Shown: piece after piece, positions 1-5,133 of the stretch | How the letters are laid out: every line of letters begins with the position of its first letter | Numbering within the stretch: the first letter of the stretch is position 1 | Translations under genes and position numbers: made by a program | Assembly (NCBI GenBank): GCA_003646355.1 | Contig: QNFO01000123.1 | Span: 1-5,133, forward strand | Direction: 5' to 3' | DNA: 5,133 nucleotides | Source: Gammaproteobacteria bacterium | Lineage (GTDB): Bacteria > Pseudomonadota > Gammaproteobacteria > Pseudomonadales > Porticoccaceae | The notes under the pieces: model-generated | What the model was told of the DNA's origin: nothing | Seen by the model: the letters and a program-made list of their open reading frames with translations, nothing else | Databases searched by the model: none

Positions 1-1089
1 AGCGTCAACGCCGATGTTGACCAGGGCAATCGCGAGGTGATCGACATTCTCGCCAGCTGGCTCGACGATCTCGGCTTTGCCACCGAAGTTATGCCCCTTG
101 CCGACCCACGCAAAGCCAACCTTATTGCCACCCTCGGCACTGGCCCCGGTGGACTGGTACTGGCCGGGCACACCGACACCGTGCCCTGTGACGAAGGCCT
201 TTGGCAGCAATCACCCTTTGCCCTGACCGAGCGCGACAATCGACTCTACGGCCTGGGTGTTTGCGACATGAAAGGCTTCTTCCCTCTGGCGATTGAAGCG
301 GCAAAAACCTTTCTCGACAAACCTCTGCAACAGCCTTTAATTATTCTCGCCACTGCCGATGAAGAGTCATCAATGGCCGGTGCTCGGGCACTGGCAGCCG
401 CCGGTAAGCCCATCGCCCGCGCCGCCTTAATCGGCGAGCCCACCGGCATGAAGCCCATCGCCATGCACAAGGGCATCATGATTGAAAAGCTGCTGATACA
501 GGGCAAGTCCGGCCACTCCAGTAACCCCGCCCTGGGCAACAACGCCTTGCACACCATGCACGATGCCCTCGGCGTATTGCGCACCCTGCAAAGTGAGTTA
601 AAAGCGAATTACCACAACCCCCTCTTCGCCATCGACTACCCCACACTCAACCTCGGCTGCATTCACGGCGGCGATAACCCCAACCGTATTTGCGGCCACA
701 GCGAACTCGGCTTTGAAATACGCCCCCTGCCGGGCATGGACATTGGCGAGTTACAGGGCTTACTCGAACAACGCCTGCTCGGCCTCGGCAAAGCGGAGGG
801 CACACAGGTGAGCATGCAACATTTTGGCGTGCCGGCCTTTGCCGCCGACGAAGGCTCCGAACTGGTCGCCCTCTGTGAAAAACTCACCGGCCACAGCAGC
901 GAAAGCGTCGCCTTCGCCACGGAAGCACCCTATTTACACCAACTGGGTATGGACGCCATGGTGCTCGGCCCCGGCGATATAAACCAGGCCCACCAGCCCG
1001 ATGAATATCTGGCTACTGAGCGGATTAAACCGATGCTGAAATTACTTGAAGAAGTTATTGCTTATTATTGTTTGAAGAGTGCTGAATAA
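1..1089 (+). CDS. argE: Acetylornithine deacetylase ArgE (5'-truncated by window edge)
   Basis: Cytosolic M20-family metallohydrolase that removes acetate from N2-acetylornithine to give ornithine in arginine biosynthesis. The frame is open from base 1, so the true start lies to the left. By comparison with E. coli ArgE, recalled from memory, roughly 25 N-terminal residues are missing; the GTG at 37 is an internal Val codon, not a start. Counting from base 1, visible landmarks are LAGHTDTVP (metal ligand His57, Asp59), YGLGVCDMKGFF (metal ligand Asp89), ATADEESSMAGAR (catalytic/metal Glu121-Glu122), IGEPTG (Glu146), the dimerisation-domain stretch with KSGHSSNPA, and near the C-terminus GPGDINQAHQPDEYL (His331). 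All M20 metal and catalytic positions are present and the frame is intact to the TAA at 1087, so the enzyme looks functional. DapE, the sister M20 enzyme, is less likely because the TEAP and INQAHQPDEYL segments are ArgE-typical. No gene overlaps its end; a 139-nt gap follows. Confidence 0.95.
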   Translation, partial: SVNADVDQGNREVIDILASWLDDLGFATEVMPLADPRKANLIATLGTGPGGLVLAGHTDTVPCDEGLWQQSPFALTERDNRLYGLGVCDMKGFFPLAIEAAKTFLDKPLQQPLIILATADEESSMAGARALAAAGKPIARAALIGEPTGMKPIAMHKGIMIEKLLIQGKSGHSSNPALGNNALHTMHDALGVLRTLQSELKANYHNPLFAIDYPTLNLGCIHGGDNPNRICGHSELGFEIRPLPGMDIGELQGLLEQRLLGLGKAEGTQVSMQHFGVPAFAADEGSELVALCEKLTGHSSESVAFATEAPYLHQLGMDAMVLGPGDINQAHQPDEYLATERIKPMLKLLEEVIAYYCLKSAE

Positions 1090-1113
1090 AAATAACAGCC
1101 GACGCTGAAAAGA

Positions 1114-1144
1114 CAGCTATGGCGTATATATTGCGCGAAAGCTG
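1114..1144. repeat. Symmetric inverted repeat downstream of argE
   Basis: CAGCT (1114-1118), three bases, GCG (1122-1124), nine bases (TATATATTG), CGC (1134-1136), three bases, AGCTG (1140-1144). Both arms pair exactly and the unpaired 3x3 internal loop is symmetric. It lies 24 nt after the argE stop and 84 nt before the HNH start. There is no T-tract after it, so it is not a classical intrinsic terminator. It could be a protein-binding dyad or a structured 3' end. Apart from this and the HNH ribosome-binding site, I see nothing certain in the argE-HNH gap; a four-base hairpin (CAGC-CGAC-GCTG, 1096-1107) is too short to interpret. Confidence 0.35.
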
Positions 1145-1228
1145 GGCTAATAAAGCGACAACAAGTACTTTCATACGGATAGTAAAAGTGACTTCTGCTT
1201 AATTAACACAGCTAGCATAGGTAAAGAT

Positions 1229-2014
1229 ATGGCGCATAAACGAATCGAATTTACTGAAAATCAAAAATCCCAGATTTACGCAAGAGATAGAGCAACATGT
1301 GCATTTAGTGGCTTATCTCTATGGCTGTTAGATATTGGCATCAGACCGAACTGGGATATGGACTGGGTTGATCACATTCGCCCAAGTTCTGCTGGTGGTG
1401 ATGCAAGTTTAGAAAATGGTATTTGTGCATCAAGTACATTTAATGCAAAAAAACGTGACAACACATCGGATAACGTCTTCTTTGTTCAGTCTGGAAATAT
1501 AACTGAAGATTATATTAAAGTATTCGGCATTCCACCTAAAACACTTATCGAACAATTAAGCCGCCTAAAAAACTTAGAACCGGCTGATTGGTTTTTCAAC
1601 CGCTGCATTGCAAACACATATATTGGCTTTAACTGGAGGTGCAACTTAGAATTAAATGCCGTCAAACATAAACGAGACGACATTTATTGGTTCAATTCAG
1701 CATGGAAAAGACTTCAAACCTACAACAAGAAACGCAACACGAACAAAATACTTGAAAGAGGTATTGTTTGCGACTCCCCGCCATTTGGAACTACCGAGCT
1801 ACTTAGAGCTGAAGAAATAAATACACAGAATGATTATTTTGAATGGGCAGAAAGCATTTATCTAATGTATAAATTAAATTATGAACTACTAAATTCATAT
1901 TTAAAAAACAAAAGACCCGGTGACCGAACTTATTTGATCAATGAAGCAAAAAATAAACAAGGGATTAACCCAGAGCTATTAAGTGCAATATCCATTCATT
2001 TAGACGGCAGTTGA
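1229..2014 (+). CDS. HNH endonuclease-like protein, atypical, probably horizontally acquired
   Basis: A 261-residue cytosolic protein with an N-terminal HNH-nuclease-like module at about residues 15-80 and an uncharacterised rest. Visible motif: RDRATCAFSG (19-28), DWVDHIRP (45-52, with Asp48-His49 as the likely catalytic pair), a GG turn (56-57), ENG (62-64, Asn63 as the central HNH Asn) and FNAKK (71-75, Asn72 as the third HNH position). Aligned by eye to zinc-knuckle HNH proteins, the first knuckle is Cys24-x2-Ser27 and the second Ser68-x2-Phe71, so the usual four zinc cysteines are mostly absent; Cys66 is out of register. Residues 80-261 are rich in Lys, Asn, Tyr and Trp, with no motif I recognise and no signal peptide or membrane segment. 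The start is supported by AGG at 1219-1221, seven bases before the ATG. The gene is much more AT-rich than its neighbours (13 of 60 GC at 1861-1920), suggesting transfer. A role in defence or restriction is possible by family but not shown; no methylase or partner gene is adjacent. Confidence 0.72.
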   Translation: MAHKRIEFTENQKSQIYARDRATCAFSGLSLWLLDIGIRPNWDMDWVDHIRPSSAGGDASLENGICASSTFNAKKRDNTSDNVFFVQSGNITEDYIKVFGIPPKTLIEQLSRLKNLEPADWFFNRCIANTYIGFNWRCNLELNAVKHKRDDIYWFNSAWKRLQTYNKKRNTNKILERGIVCDSPPFGTTELLRAEEINTQNDYFEWAESIYLMYKLNYELLNSYLKNKRPGDRTYLINEAKNKQGINPELLSAISIHLDGS

Positions 2015-2037
2015 AATCTAACATTAGCGAAGCCGTC
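2003..2037 (+). other. Inverted repeat spanning the HNH stop codon
   Basis: GACGGC (2003-2008) pairs perfectly with GCCGTC (2032-2037) across a 23-nt loop containing the TGA stop at 2012-2014. A T-rich run follows only about 19 nt later (2056-2066), next to a 12-bp AT palindrome (2050-2061). It may contribute to transcription termination after the HNH gene, but stem, loop size and T-tract spacing are all poor for an intrinsic terminator. Confidence 0.25.
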
Positions 2038-2084
2038 CACGACTAAAATAATAAATTTATTTTTTAATAATAAGGATAAAACCA

Positions 2085-2109
2085 GAGGGTGTTCATAATT
2101 CCGTGTCAG
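2085..2109. mobile_element. Possible solo IS256-family terminal repeat remnant
   Basis: The stretch at 2085-2109, with core GGGTGTTCATAATTCCGTGT at 2087-2106, resembles from memory the terminal inverted repeats of some IS256-family insertion sequences. No reverse-complement partner, transposase or obvious 8-9 bp target duplication is visible in the window, and coding sequence starts 30 nt to the right. If real it is a solo end or excision scar at the right border of the AT-rich HNH block. It also contains CATAAT (2094-2099), a 5/6 match to a -10 box, but without a convincing -35. Recall-based and weak. Confidence 0.2.
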
Positions 2110-2113
2110 TTTA

Positions 2114-2131
2114 ATCAGCTCACAAGCTGAT
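2114..2131 (+). promoter_or_regulatory. Hairpin abutting the amidohydrolase start
   Basis: ATCAGCT (2114-2120), loop CACA (2121-2124), AGCTGAT (2125-2131): a perfect 7-bp stem with a tetraloop, ending seven bases before the ATG at 2139. The 3' arm occupies the place where a Shine-Dalgarno sequence should lie, and no purine-rich AGG-type site is present. It could be a translation-controlling hairpin if the mRNA starts upstream, or a DNA operator for a dimeric regulator. Confidence 0.4.
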
Positions 2132-2138
2132 GTGAACT

Positions 2139-3509
2139 ATGACAAGCACCACCGTACTACGCAACGCAAGGCTAATCGACGGCATTGCTGATCAGCCCCA
2201 CGAGCGCGTCTCCATTGTTATCGAGGGTGAGCGCATTACCGCCATCACTCAGGACGACGGCCCATCCGGCCCTGATGTAAACGTTATCGACTGCGCGGGA
2301 AAAACGATTATGCCCGGGCTAATCGACACCCATGTGCACAGCACGCTGGTGAGCGATATTGATCTGTCGCTATTTCTGGCAACGGGGGTGACAACGGCCC
2401 GCGATGTGGGTGGGCGACTCGACAAGGTACTGACCCTGCGCGAGCGTTTAAATAAAGGCGAAGTGCTCGGCCCCCGGCTGTTTGTTTGCGGACCTATACT
2501 GGATGGCGGCCACAAGACCTTTCCCAAAGGTGCCTTCGGCGAAATTCTCGATACCGTGCCTACGGTGGGCGATGCCCCCAGAAAGATTAATTCATTGCTA
2601 GATGCCGGTGTCGATGGCATAAAACTCTATTTCGGCATGACCCCCGATATTATGGAAGCCTGCTTAAACACGGTCGATAAGCGCGTGCCGGTAACCGGGC
2701 ATATTGGCGCCACCACGGCCCTCGAAGCGGTGCATCTGGGCATTGATGGGTTGGAGCATATGTGGATTTCGCCCTACAACAATATTTGCCCGGTAGAGAT
2801 GCGCTTTGGCCCCGAGATGTCAATGATGAGTTCCAAGTTCCCGAAGGTGACCTTTAAAGGCTGGGAAGAAGCTGACCTGCAGGGGCCGGGCACTCAGGAA
2901 CTGTTTGACCTGATGGCCGAGAAGCAGGTGAAAATGGGCACGACGCTCGACCTGCTGTGGGTAGACAATATCGGCATTGAAGCCGCGATGGAGGATACCG
3001 ATCGCATTTATATTCCCGAGTCGGGACTTGAGCATCAGCGCGCCCTGGCCAAGGTTGTCAACGCCGGTAAAGAGTGGGACGTGCACACCGGCTACCCACC
3101 GGGCAACGGTAAAAAAGCCCTCGAAAAACAAAAAGAGGCAGTGCGTATTTTGCACGAGAAAGGCGGTGTGATTGTCGGCGGTACCGATTGCTGCGGTATC
3201 GCCTATCCACCCCCCGGCTTTGCCCTGTGGCGCGAAGCTGAATTACTGGCCGATGCCATCGGCGATATGGCTGCGCTGAAAGCCATCACCGCCTCTGCTG
3301 CCTCGGCACTGCGCAAAGAAGACGAGCTGGGCACCATCGCCCCGGGCCGCTACGCCGATATATTGATACTGGGCAAAGATCCATCGAAAGATGTTCGAAA
3401 TTTACGCAGCCTTGAAACCGTGTTTCGCGGCGGTGTCGCACACGACTCTAGTGCATTGCTGGCGGCCTATCCCTCGCGGGATTTCGACAACATGGGGCTC
3501 GCTTCTTAA
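2139..3509 (+). CDS. Metal-dependent amidohydrolase (imidazolonepropionase-like), substrate unknown
   Basis: A 456-residue cytosolic hydrolase of the amidohydrolase superfamily, in the imidazolonepropionase/Xaa-Arg-prolidase-like group. An N-terminal beta-sandwich segment (about 1-55, VLRNARLIDG) leads into the TIM-barrel. All binuclear metal ligands are visible: His65 and His67 in MPGLIDTHVH (58-67), the probable carboxylated Lys162 in DGIKLYF, His188 in VTGHIGA, His207 in GLEHM, and Asp350 in GGTDCCG. The C-terminus has the usual closing signature, with GTIAPGRYADILIL (398-411) and a Val-Phe-Arg-Gly-Gly strand at 428-432. The length fits the group and no signal peptide is visible. The ATG at 2139 is chosen because homology-like sequence begins at once and an in-frame TGA lies at 2133; there is no clear Shine-Dalgarno, and a hairpin sits there instead. 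Base composition resembles argE, not the HNH gene. The family acts on cyclic amides, dipeptides or N-acyl amino acids; the substrate cannot be named from sequence. It converges on the rhodanese-like gene. Confidence 0.88.
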   Translation: MTSTTVLRNARLIDGIADQPHERVSIVIEGERITAITQDDGPSGPDVNVIDCAGKTIMPGLIDTHVHSTLVSDIDLSLFLATGVTTARDVGGRLDKVLTLRERLNKGEVLGPRLFVCGPILDGGHKTFPKGAFGEILDTVPTVGDAPRKINSLLDAGVDGIKLYFGMTPDIMEACLNTVDKRVPVTGHIGATTALEAVHLGIDGLEHMWISPYNNICPVEMRFGPEMSMMSSKFPKVTFKGWEEADLQGPGTQELFDLMAEKQVKMGTTLDLLWVDNIGIEAAMEDTDRIYIPESGLEHQRALAKVVNAGKEWDVHTGYPPGNGKKALEKQKEAVRILHEKGGVIVGGTDCCGIAYPPPGFALWREAELLADAIGDMAALKAITASAASALRKEDELGTIAPGRYADILILGKDPSKDVRNLRSLETVFRGGVAHDSSALLAAYPSRDFDNMGLAS

Positions 3510-3537
3510 AGACCTTAAACCTGTTACACCTCAAGCA

Positions 3538-3589
3538 CCGAAGCTAGCTAGCGACAAGATTTTCTCGAACAGCCGCTAGCCAGCTTTGG
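3538..3589. repeat. Long imperfect inverted repeat between convergent genes
   Basis: The left arm 3538-3553 (CCGAAGCTAGCTAGCG) and right arm 3574-3589 (CGCTAGCCAGCTTTGG) form a 16-bp stem with two non-Watson-Crick positions (one G-T, one A-C) around a 20-nt loop. It lies 28 nt after the amidohydrolase stop and 11 nt beyond the end of the oppositely oriented lipoprotein gene, where a bidirectional terminator would be expected. Neither strand has a U-tract directly after the stem, so if it stops transcription it is non-canonical; it could also act as an mRNA 3'-end stabiliser or be a repeat-family member. Confidence 0.45.
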
Positions 3590-3600
3590 CACCACTCAAC

Positions 3601-3996
3601 TTATTCAAAGGCATAACCCGCTTTGCCCCAGGCATGAGCACCGCCTTCAAGATTACTTAAGTTGCTAAAACCCAGGTCATGGAGTGTTCTCGCGGCCGCA
3701 TTACCCATTGGCCCACCGGCACAGTACAAATATATAGCGGCATTTTTGTCACTGGGCAGTTTGTCGATATGTTGCTCAACCTTGTTATAGGGAATAAACA
3801 AATCGGTGCCTTTTATATGCCGTTGTTTAGGCGTATGAACATCCACCAGAAATATATCTTGGCCTTGCATGAGTGTATTTAACTCAACGGGGCTTATCAT
3901 TTTCAGGTATTCCGGCTTTTGAAAGGAGCAGCCGGTGACTATTAGAACGAGAGCTGTGACAAATGCCAGCTTGTAAAAACTTGCTGTTTTAATCAT
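3601..3996 (-). CDS. Rhodanese-like domain lipoprotein
   Basis: A 131-residue envelope lipoprotein. Residues 1-23 are a type II signal peptide: a short Lys-containing n-region, hydrophobic stretch LAFVTALVLIV (10-20) and lipobox VTGC with lipid-carrying Cys23. Ser24 at +2 predicts, by the E. coli Lol rule, outer-membrane sorting. Residues about 33-131 form one rhodanese-like domain: ISPVEL (34-39), IFLVDVHTPKQRHIKG (48-63, the CH2A-like strand), YLYCAGGPMGNAAARTL (89-105) with candidate catalytic Cys92, and LEGGAHAWGKAGY (116-128). The active loop lacks the Arg usual at Cys+5, carrying Met97 instead, so sulfurtransfer activity is uncertain. I chose the ATG at 3994-3996 over an in-frame ATG at 4041 because GAAGG (4005-4009) sits eight bases upstream and it gives a normal-length signal peptide. 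It is divergent from argA and convergent with the amidohydrolase, so probably monocistronic. Possible roles are periplasmic sulfur or thiol chemistry; the substrate is unknown. Confidence 0.85.
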   Translation of the reverse strand: MIKTASFYKLAFVTALVLIVTGCSFQKPEYLKMISPVELNTLMQGQDIFLVDVHTPKQRHIKGTDLFIPYNKVEQHIDKLPSDKNAAIYLYCAGGPMGNAAARTLHDLGFSNLSNLEGGAHAWGKAGYAFE

Positions 3997-4024
3997 AGGA
4001 AGTACCTTCAAAATAGTTTGTTTT

Positions 4025-4048
4025 CTGACGCTATCACTCATGTGTCAG
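4025..4048 (-). promoter_or_regulatory. Dyad upstream of the lipoprotein gene
   Basis: Read on the minus strand, CTGACAC, ten bases, GCGTCAG form a 24-bp dyad with 6 of 7 arm positions matching. Its near edge is 28 nt upstream of the chosen lipoprotein start. It could be an operator or a 5'-leader hairpin; no regulator is suggested by sequence alone. Confidence 0.25.
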
Positions 4049-4288
4049 ACCGCGAAACGCAACACCCAAATAGTCACGAAGCTTTTTTTGGAAGAATATT
4101 AACGTCATTTTTTCTTATTGGGAAAGAATACCTGTAATGCCTTAACTGTGGCTTTTCCTCTGGCTTGCCCCATTTAATATTCAAAGACCTACGGCAACAC
4201 TTAATTGCCTGCACACAGTACCATTCACTGTCGCCGATAATACAGACATCACAGCACTGGCGTAGGCTCTAGCATCTACTGCAGCACT

Positions 4289-4297
4289 TGTTATACT
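4289..4297 (+). promoter_or_regulatory. Candidate extended -10 promoter for argA
   Basis: TGTTATACT matches the extended -10 form TGnTATAAT with one change in the hexamer (TATACT). No good -35 hexamer is found 16-18 nt upstream, which extended -10 promoters can tolerate. Transcription would start near 4304, leaving a leader of about 36 nt before argA, which has no strong Shine-Dalgarno (the bases before the ATG are AAAAAAAGCCAAAGCT). Confidence 0.4.
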
Positions 4298-4339
4298 CGG
4301 CCAAAATCTGTTGTTCAGTGTGTAAAAAAAGCCAAAGCT

Positions 4340-5133
4340 ATGACCGACTACGTAAAATTTTTTCGTGAAACTTCCCCCTATATCAATCGACACCGGGGAA
4401 AGACCTTCGTTATCGCCCTGCCTGGCGAGGCTATTTGCCACCCTAATTTCACCCATGTTATTCACGACATCGCACTGCTGAACTCTCTAGGTATGCGTAT
4501 TGTCCTAGTCCACGGCGCGCGCCCGCAACTTGATCAACGCTTAGAACAGCAGCAGCTATCACTCCAATATGCGGATCACACGCCCATCACTGACGGTCAA
4601 ACAATGGAGTGCGTGAAAGATGCCGTGGGCAGTGCGCGCATTAGTATTGAGTCACTGTTGTCGATGGGGCTATCAAATTCGCCCATGCACGGCGCACGCA
4701 TTCGTGTGGTCGGTGGTAATTTTATCACTGCCAAACCCCTTGGCATTCGTGATGGCATCGATTTTCAATACAGTGGCGAGGTACGTAAAATCGACCGCGC
4801 CGGTATTCAGAGCCAGCTCGATGACAACGCTATTGTGCTGCTTTCATCGCTGGGCTATTCCCCCACGGGCGAGGCTTTTAACCTCAGCTATGAAGATGTC
4901 GCCACTCAGGCGGCCATTAATCTGGGTGCTGAAAAGCTAATCTTCCTTGGGGCTGACTCAGGCCTGAGCGATGCCAATGGCAAATTGATAAAGAGCATTA
5001 ATTTAAGCCAGGCCCAGCAACGACTCGAACAAGAAGCTTTTTGCGGCACCCTGCAAGGTGCTTATCAAGCCTTCCTGAACGGTGTGCCTCGTTGTCATTT
5101 GATCAGCTTTTGTGCAGACGGTGCGCTGCTCGG
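4340..5133 (+). CDS. argA: N-acetylglutamate synthase ArgA (3'-truncated by window edge)
   Basis: Cytosolic amino-acid N-acetyltransferase that transfers acetyl from acetyl-CoA to glutamate, the first step of arginine synthesis. In the family it is normally feedback-inhibited by arginine through the N-terminal amino-acid-kinase-like domain. The 264 codons in view cover that domain: PYINRHRGKTFVIALPGEA (13-31), LVHGARPQ (56-63), GYSPTGEAFNL (172-182), the AAINLGAEKLIFLGA stretch after it, and CHLISFCADGALL (252-264) leading into the GNAT acetyltransferase domain, which lies beyond the edge. The frame is uninterrupted and E. coli ArgA is about 440 residues, so about 60% is present. The ATG at 4340 is chosen because MTDYV matches the start of the Pseudomonas-type protein; the ribosome-binding site is weak. 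ArgB, which shares the kinase fold, is excluded by these ArgA-typical segments, notably the N-terminal PYIN-HRGKTFV and the CHLIS-DGALL linker. It is transcribed away from the lipoprotein gene. Confidence 0.93.
   Translation, partial: MTDYVKFFRETSPYINRHRGKTFVIALPGEAICHPNFTHVIHDIALLNSLGMRIVLVHGARPQLDQRLEQQQLSLQYADHTPITDGQTMECVKDAVGSARISIESLLSMGLSNSPMHGARIRVVGGNFITAKPLGIRDGIDFQYSGEVRKIDRAGIQSQLDDNAIVLLSSLGYSPTGEAFNLSYEDVATQAAINLGAEKLIFLGADSGLSDANGKLIKSINLSQAQQRLEQEAFCGTLQGAYQAFLNGVPRCHLISFCADGALL

Larger units (their letters stand above)
3997..4339. other. Divergent intergenic region between lipoprotein gene and argA
   Basis: 343 nt without a credible gene; it should hold promoters for both flanking genes. 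On the minus side are the lipoprotein's GAAGG ribosome-binding site and the dyad at 4025-4048. The middle (4083-4140) is rich in A/T runs, including a seven-T run at 4083-4089 without a preceding stem, and contains TAATAT-like -10 candidates on the minus strand without convincing -35 partners. A small inverted repeat GGCAA-CACTTAA-TTGCC lies at 4193-4209. On the plus side are a TGTCGC motif (4229-4234) and the extended -10 at 4289-4297. No RNA gene or riboswitch is recognisable. Confidence 0.6.

Noticed and set aside
2050..2061. AATAAATTTATT palindrome followed by T's as an intrinsic terminator of the HNH gene
   Set aside because: A 12-bp perfect palindrome made only of A and T would form a very weak stem without a loop; this is more likely simple low-complexity sequence.
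2016..2115. Possible integron attC site after the HNH gene (ATCTAAC at 2016-2022 fits an R'' box; GTTTAAT at 2109-2115 as R')
   Set aside because: The would-be R' box matches poorly, no complementary L''/L' boxes are found inside, the middle is unstructured AT-rich DNA, and there is no integrase or neighbouring cassette.
1199..2131. Similarity between the leaders of the HNH gene (1199-1212) and the amidohydrolase (2111-2128), both with TTAAT then CACA and GCT
   Set aside because: Matches are short and differently spaced and do not extend; not convincing as a flanking direct repeat.
2977..3171. Short plus-strand open frame inside the amidohydrolase gene
   Set aside because: It lies wholly within the intact amidohydrolase frame, has no motif, and is a shadow frame.
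3997..4041. Longer N-terminus for the rhodanese-like lipoprotein starting at 4041
   Set aside because: No ribosome-binding site precedes it and it would give the signal peptide an unusually long n-region; the ATG at 3994-3996 has GAAGG at good spacing.
4076..4089. Run of seven T's as a terminator reading into argA
   Set aside because: No stem-forming sequence precedes it on the plus strand and no gene on that strand ends nearby.
4181..4465. Minus-strand open frame overlapping the argA start
   Set aside because: It is antisense to well-supported argA coding sequence, shows no recognisable domain, and is best explained as a shadow of argA and its leader.

Overview
The window looks like a chromosomal segment of a gammaproteobacterium. 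It is framed by two arginine-biosynthesis genes read on the + strand: argE (acetylornithine deacetylase, N-terminus cut by the left edge) and argA (N-acetylglutamate synthase, C-terminus cut by the right edge). The ArgA N-terminus (MTDYV at 1-5, LPGEA at 27-31) resembles the Pseudomonas form more than the E. coli form. In Pseudomonas aeruginosa argA and argE are also close neighbours. I therefore infer a relative of Pseudomonas or the Cellvibrionales, without certainty about genus.

Layout: argE (1-1089, +); a 139-nt gap with a symmetric inverted repeat; an AT-rich HNH-nuclease-like gene (1229-2014, +); a 124-nt AT-rich gap with a hairpin against the next start and a possible solo insertion-sequence end; a metal-dependent amidohydrolase (2139-3509, +); a convergent gap with a long inverted repeat (3538-3589); a rhodanese-like lipoprotein (3601-3996, -); a 343-nt divergent intergenic region with a candidate extended -10 promoter; and argA (4340 to the right edge, +).

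How the genes fit together: only argE and argA share a pathway, the acetylated-intermediate route to ornithine and arginine (first step ArgA, deacetylation ArgE). The three genes between them have no evident link to arginine synthesis and differ in composition, orientation and predicted compartment, so this looks like a spot where genes accumulate next to arg genes. The HNH gene is the clearest foreign arrival: hand-counted samples give GC of 13/60 (1861-1920) and 21/60 (1441-1500), against 38/60 in argE (721-780). The amidohydrolase looks host-like in base composition.

I see no complete transposon, CRISPR array, tRNA, rRNA or obvious multi-gene defence system. The HNH protein, with its atypical motif spacing and uncharacterised C-terminal two thirds, is the best candidate for something undescribed.
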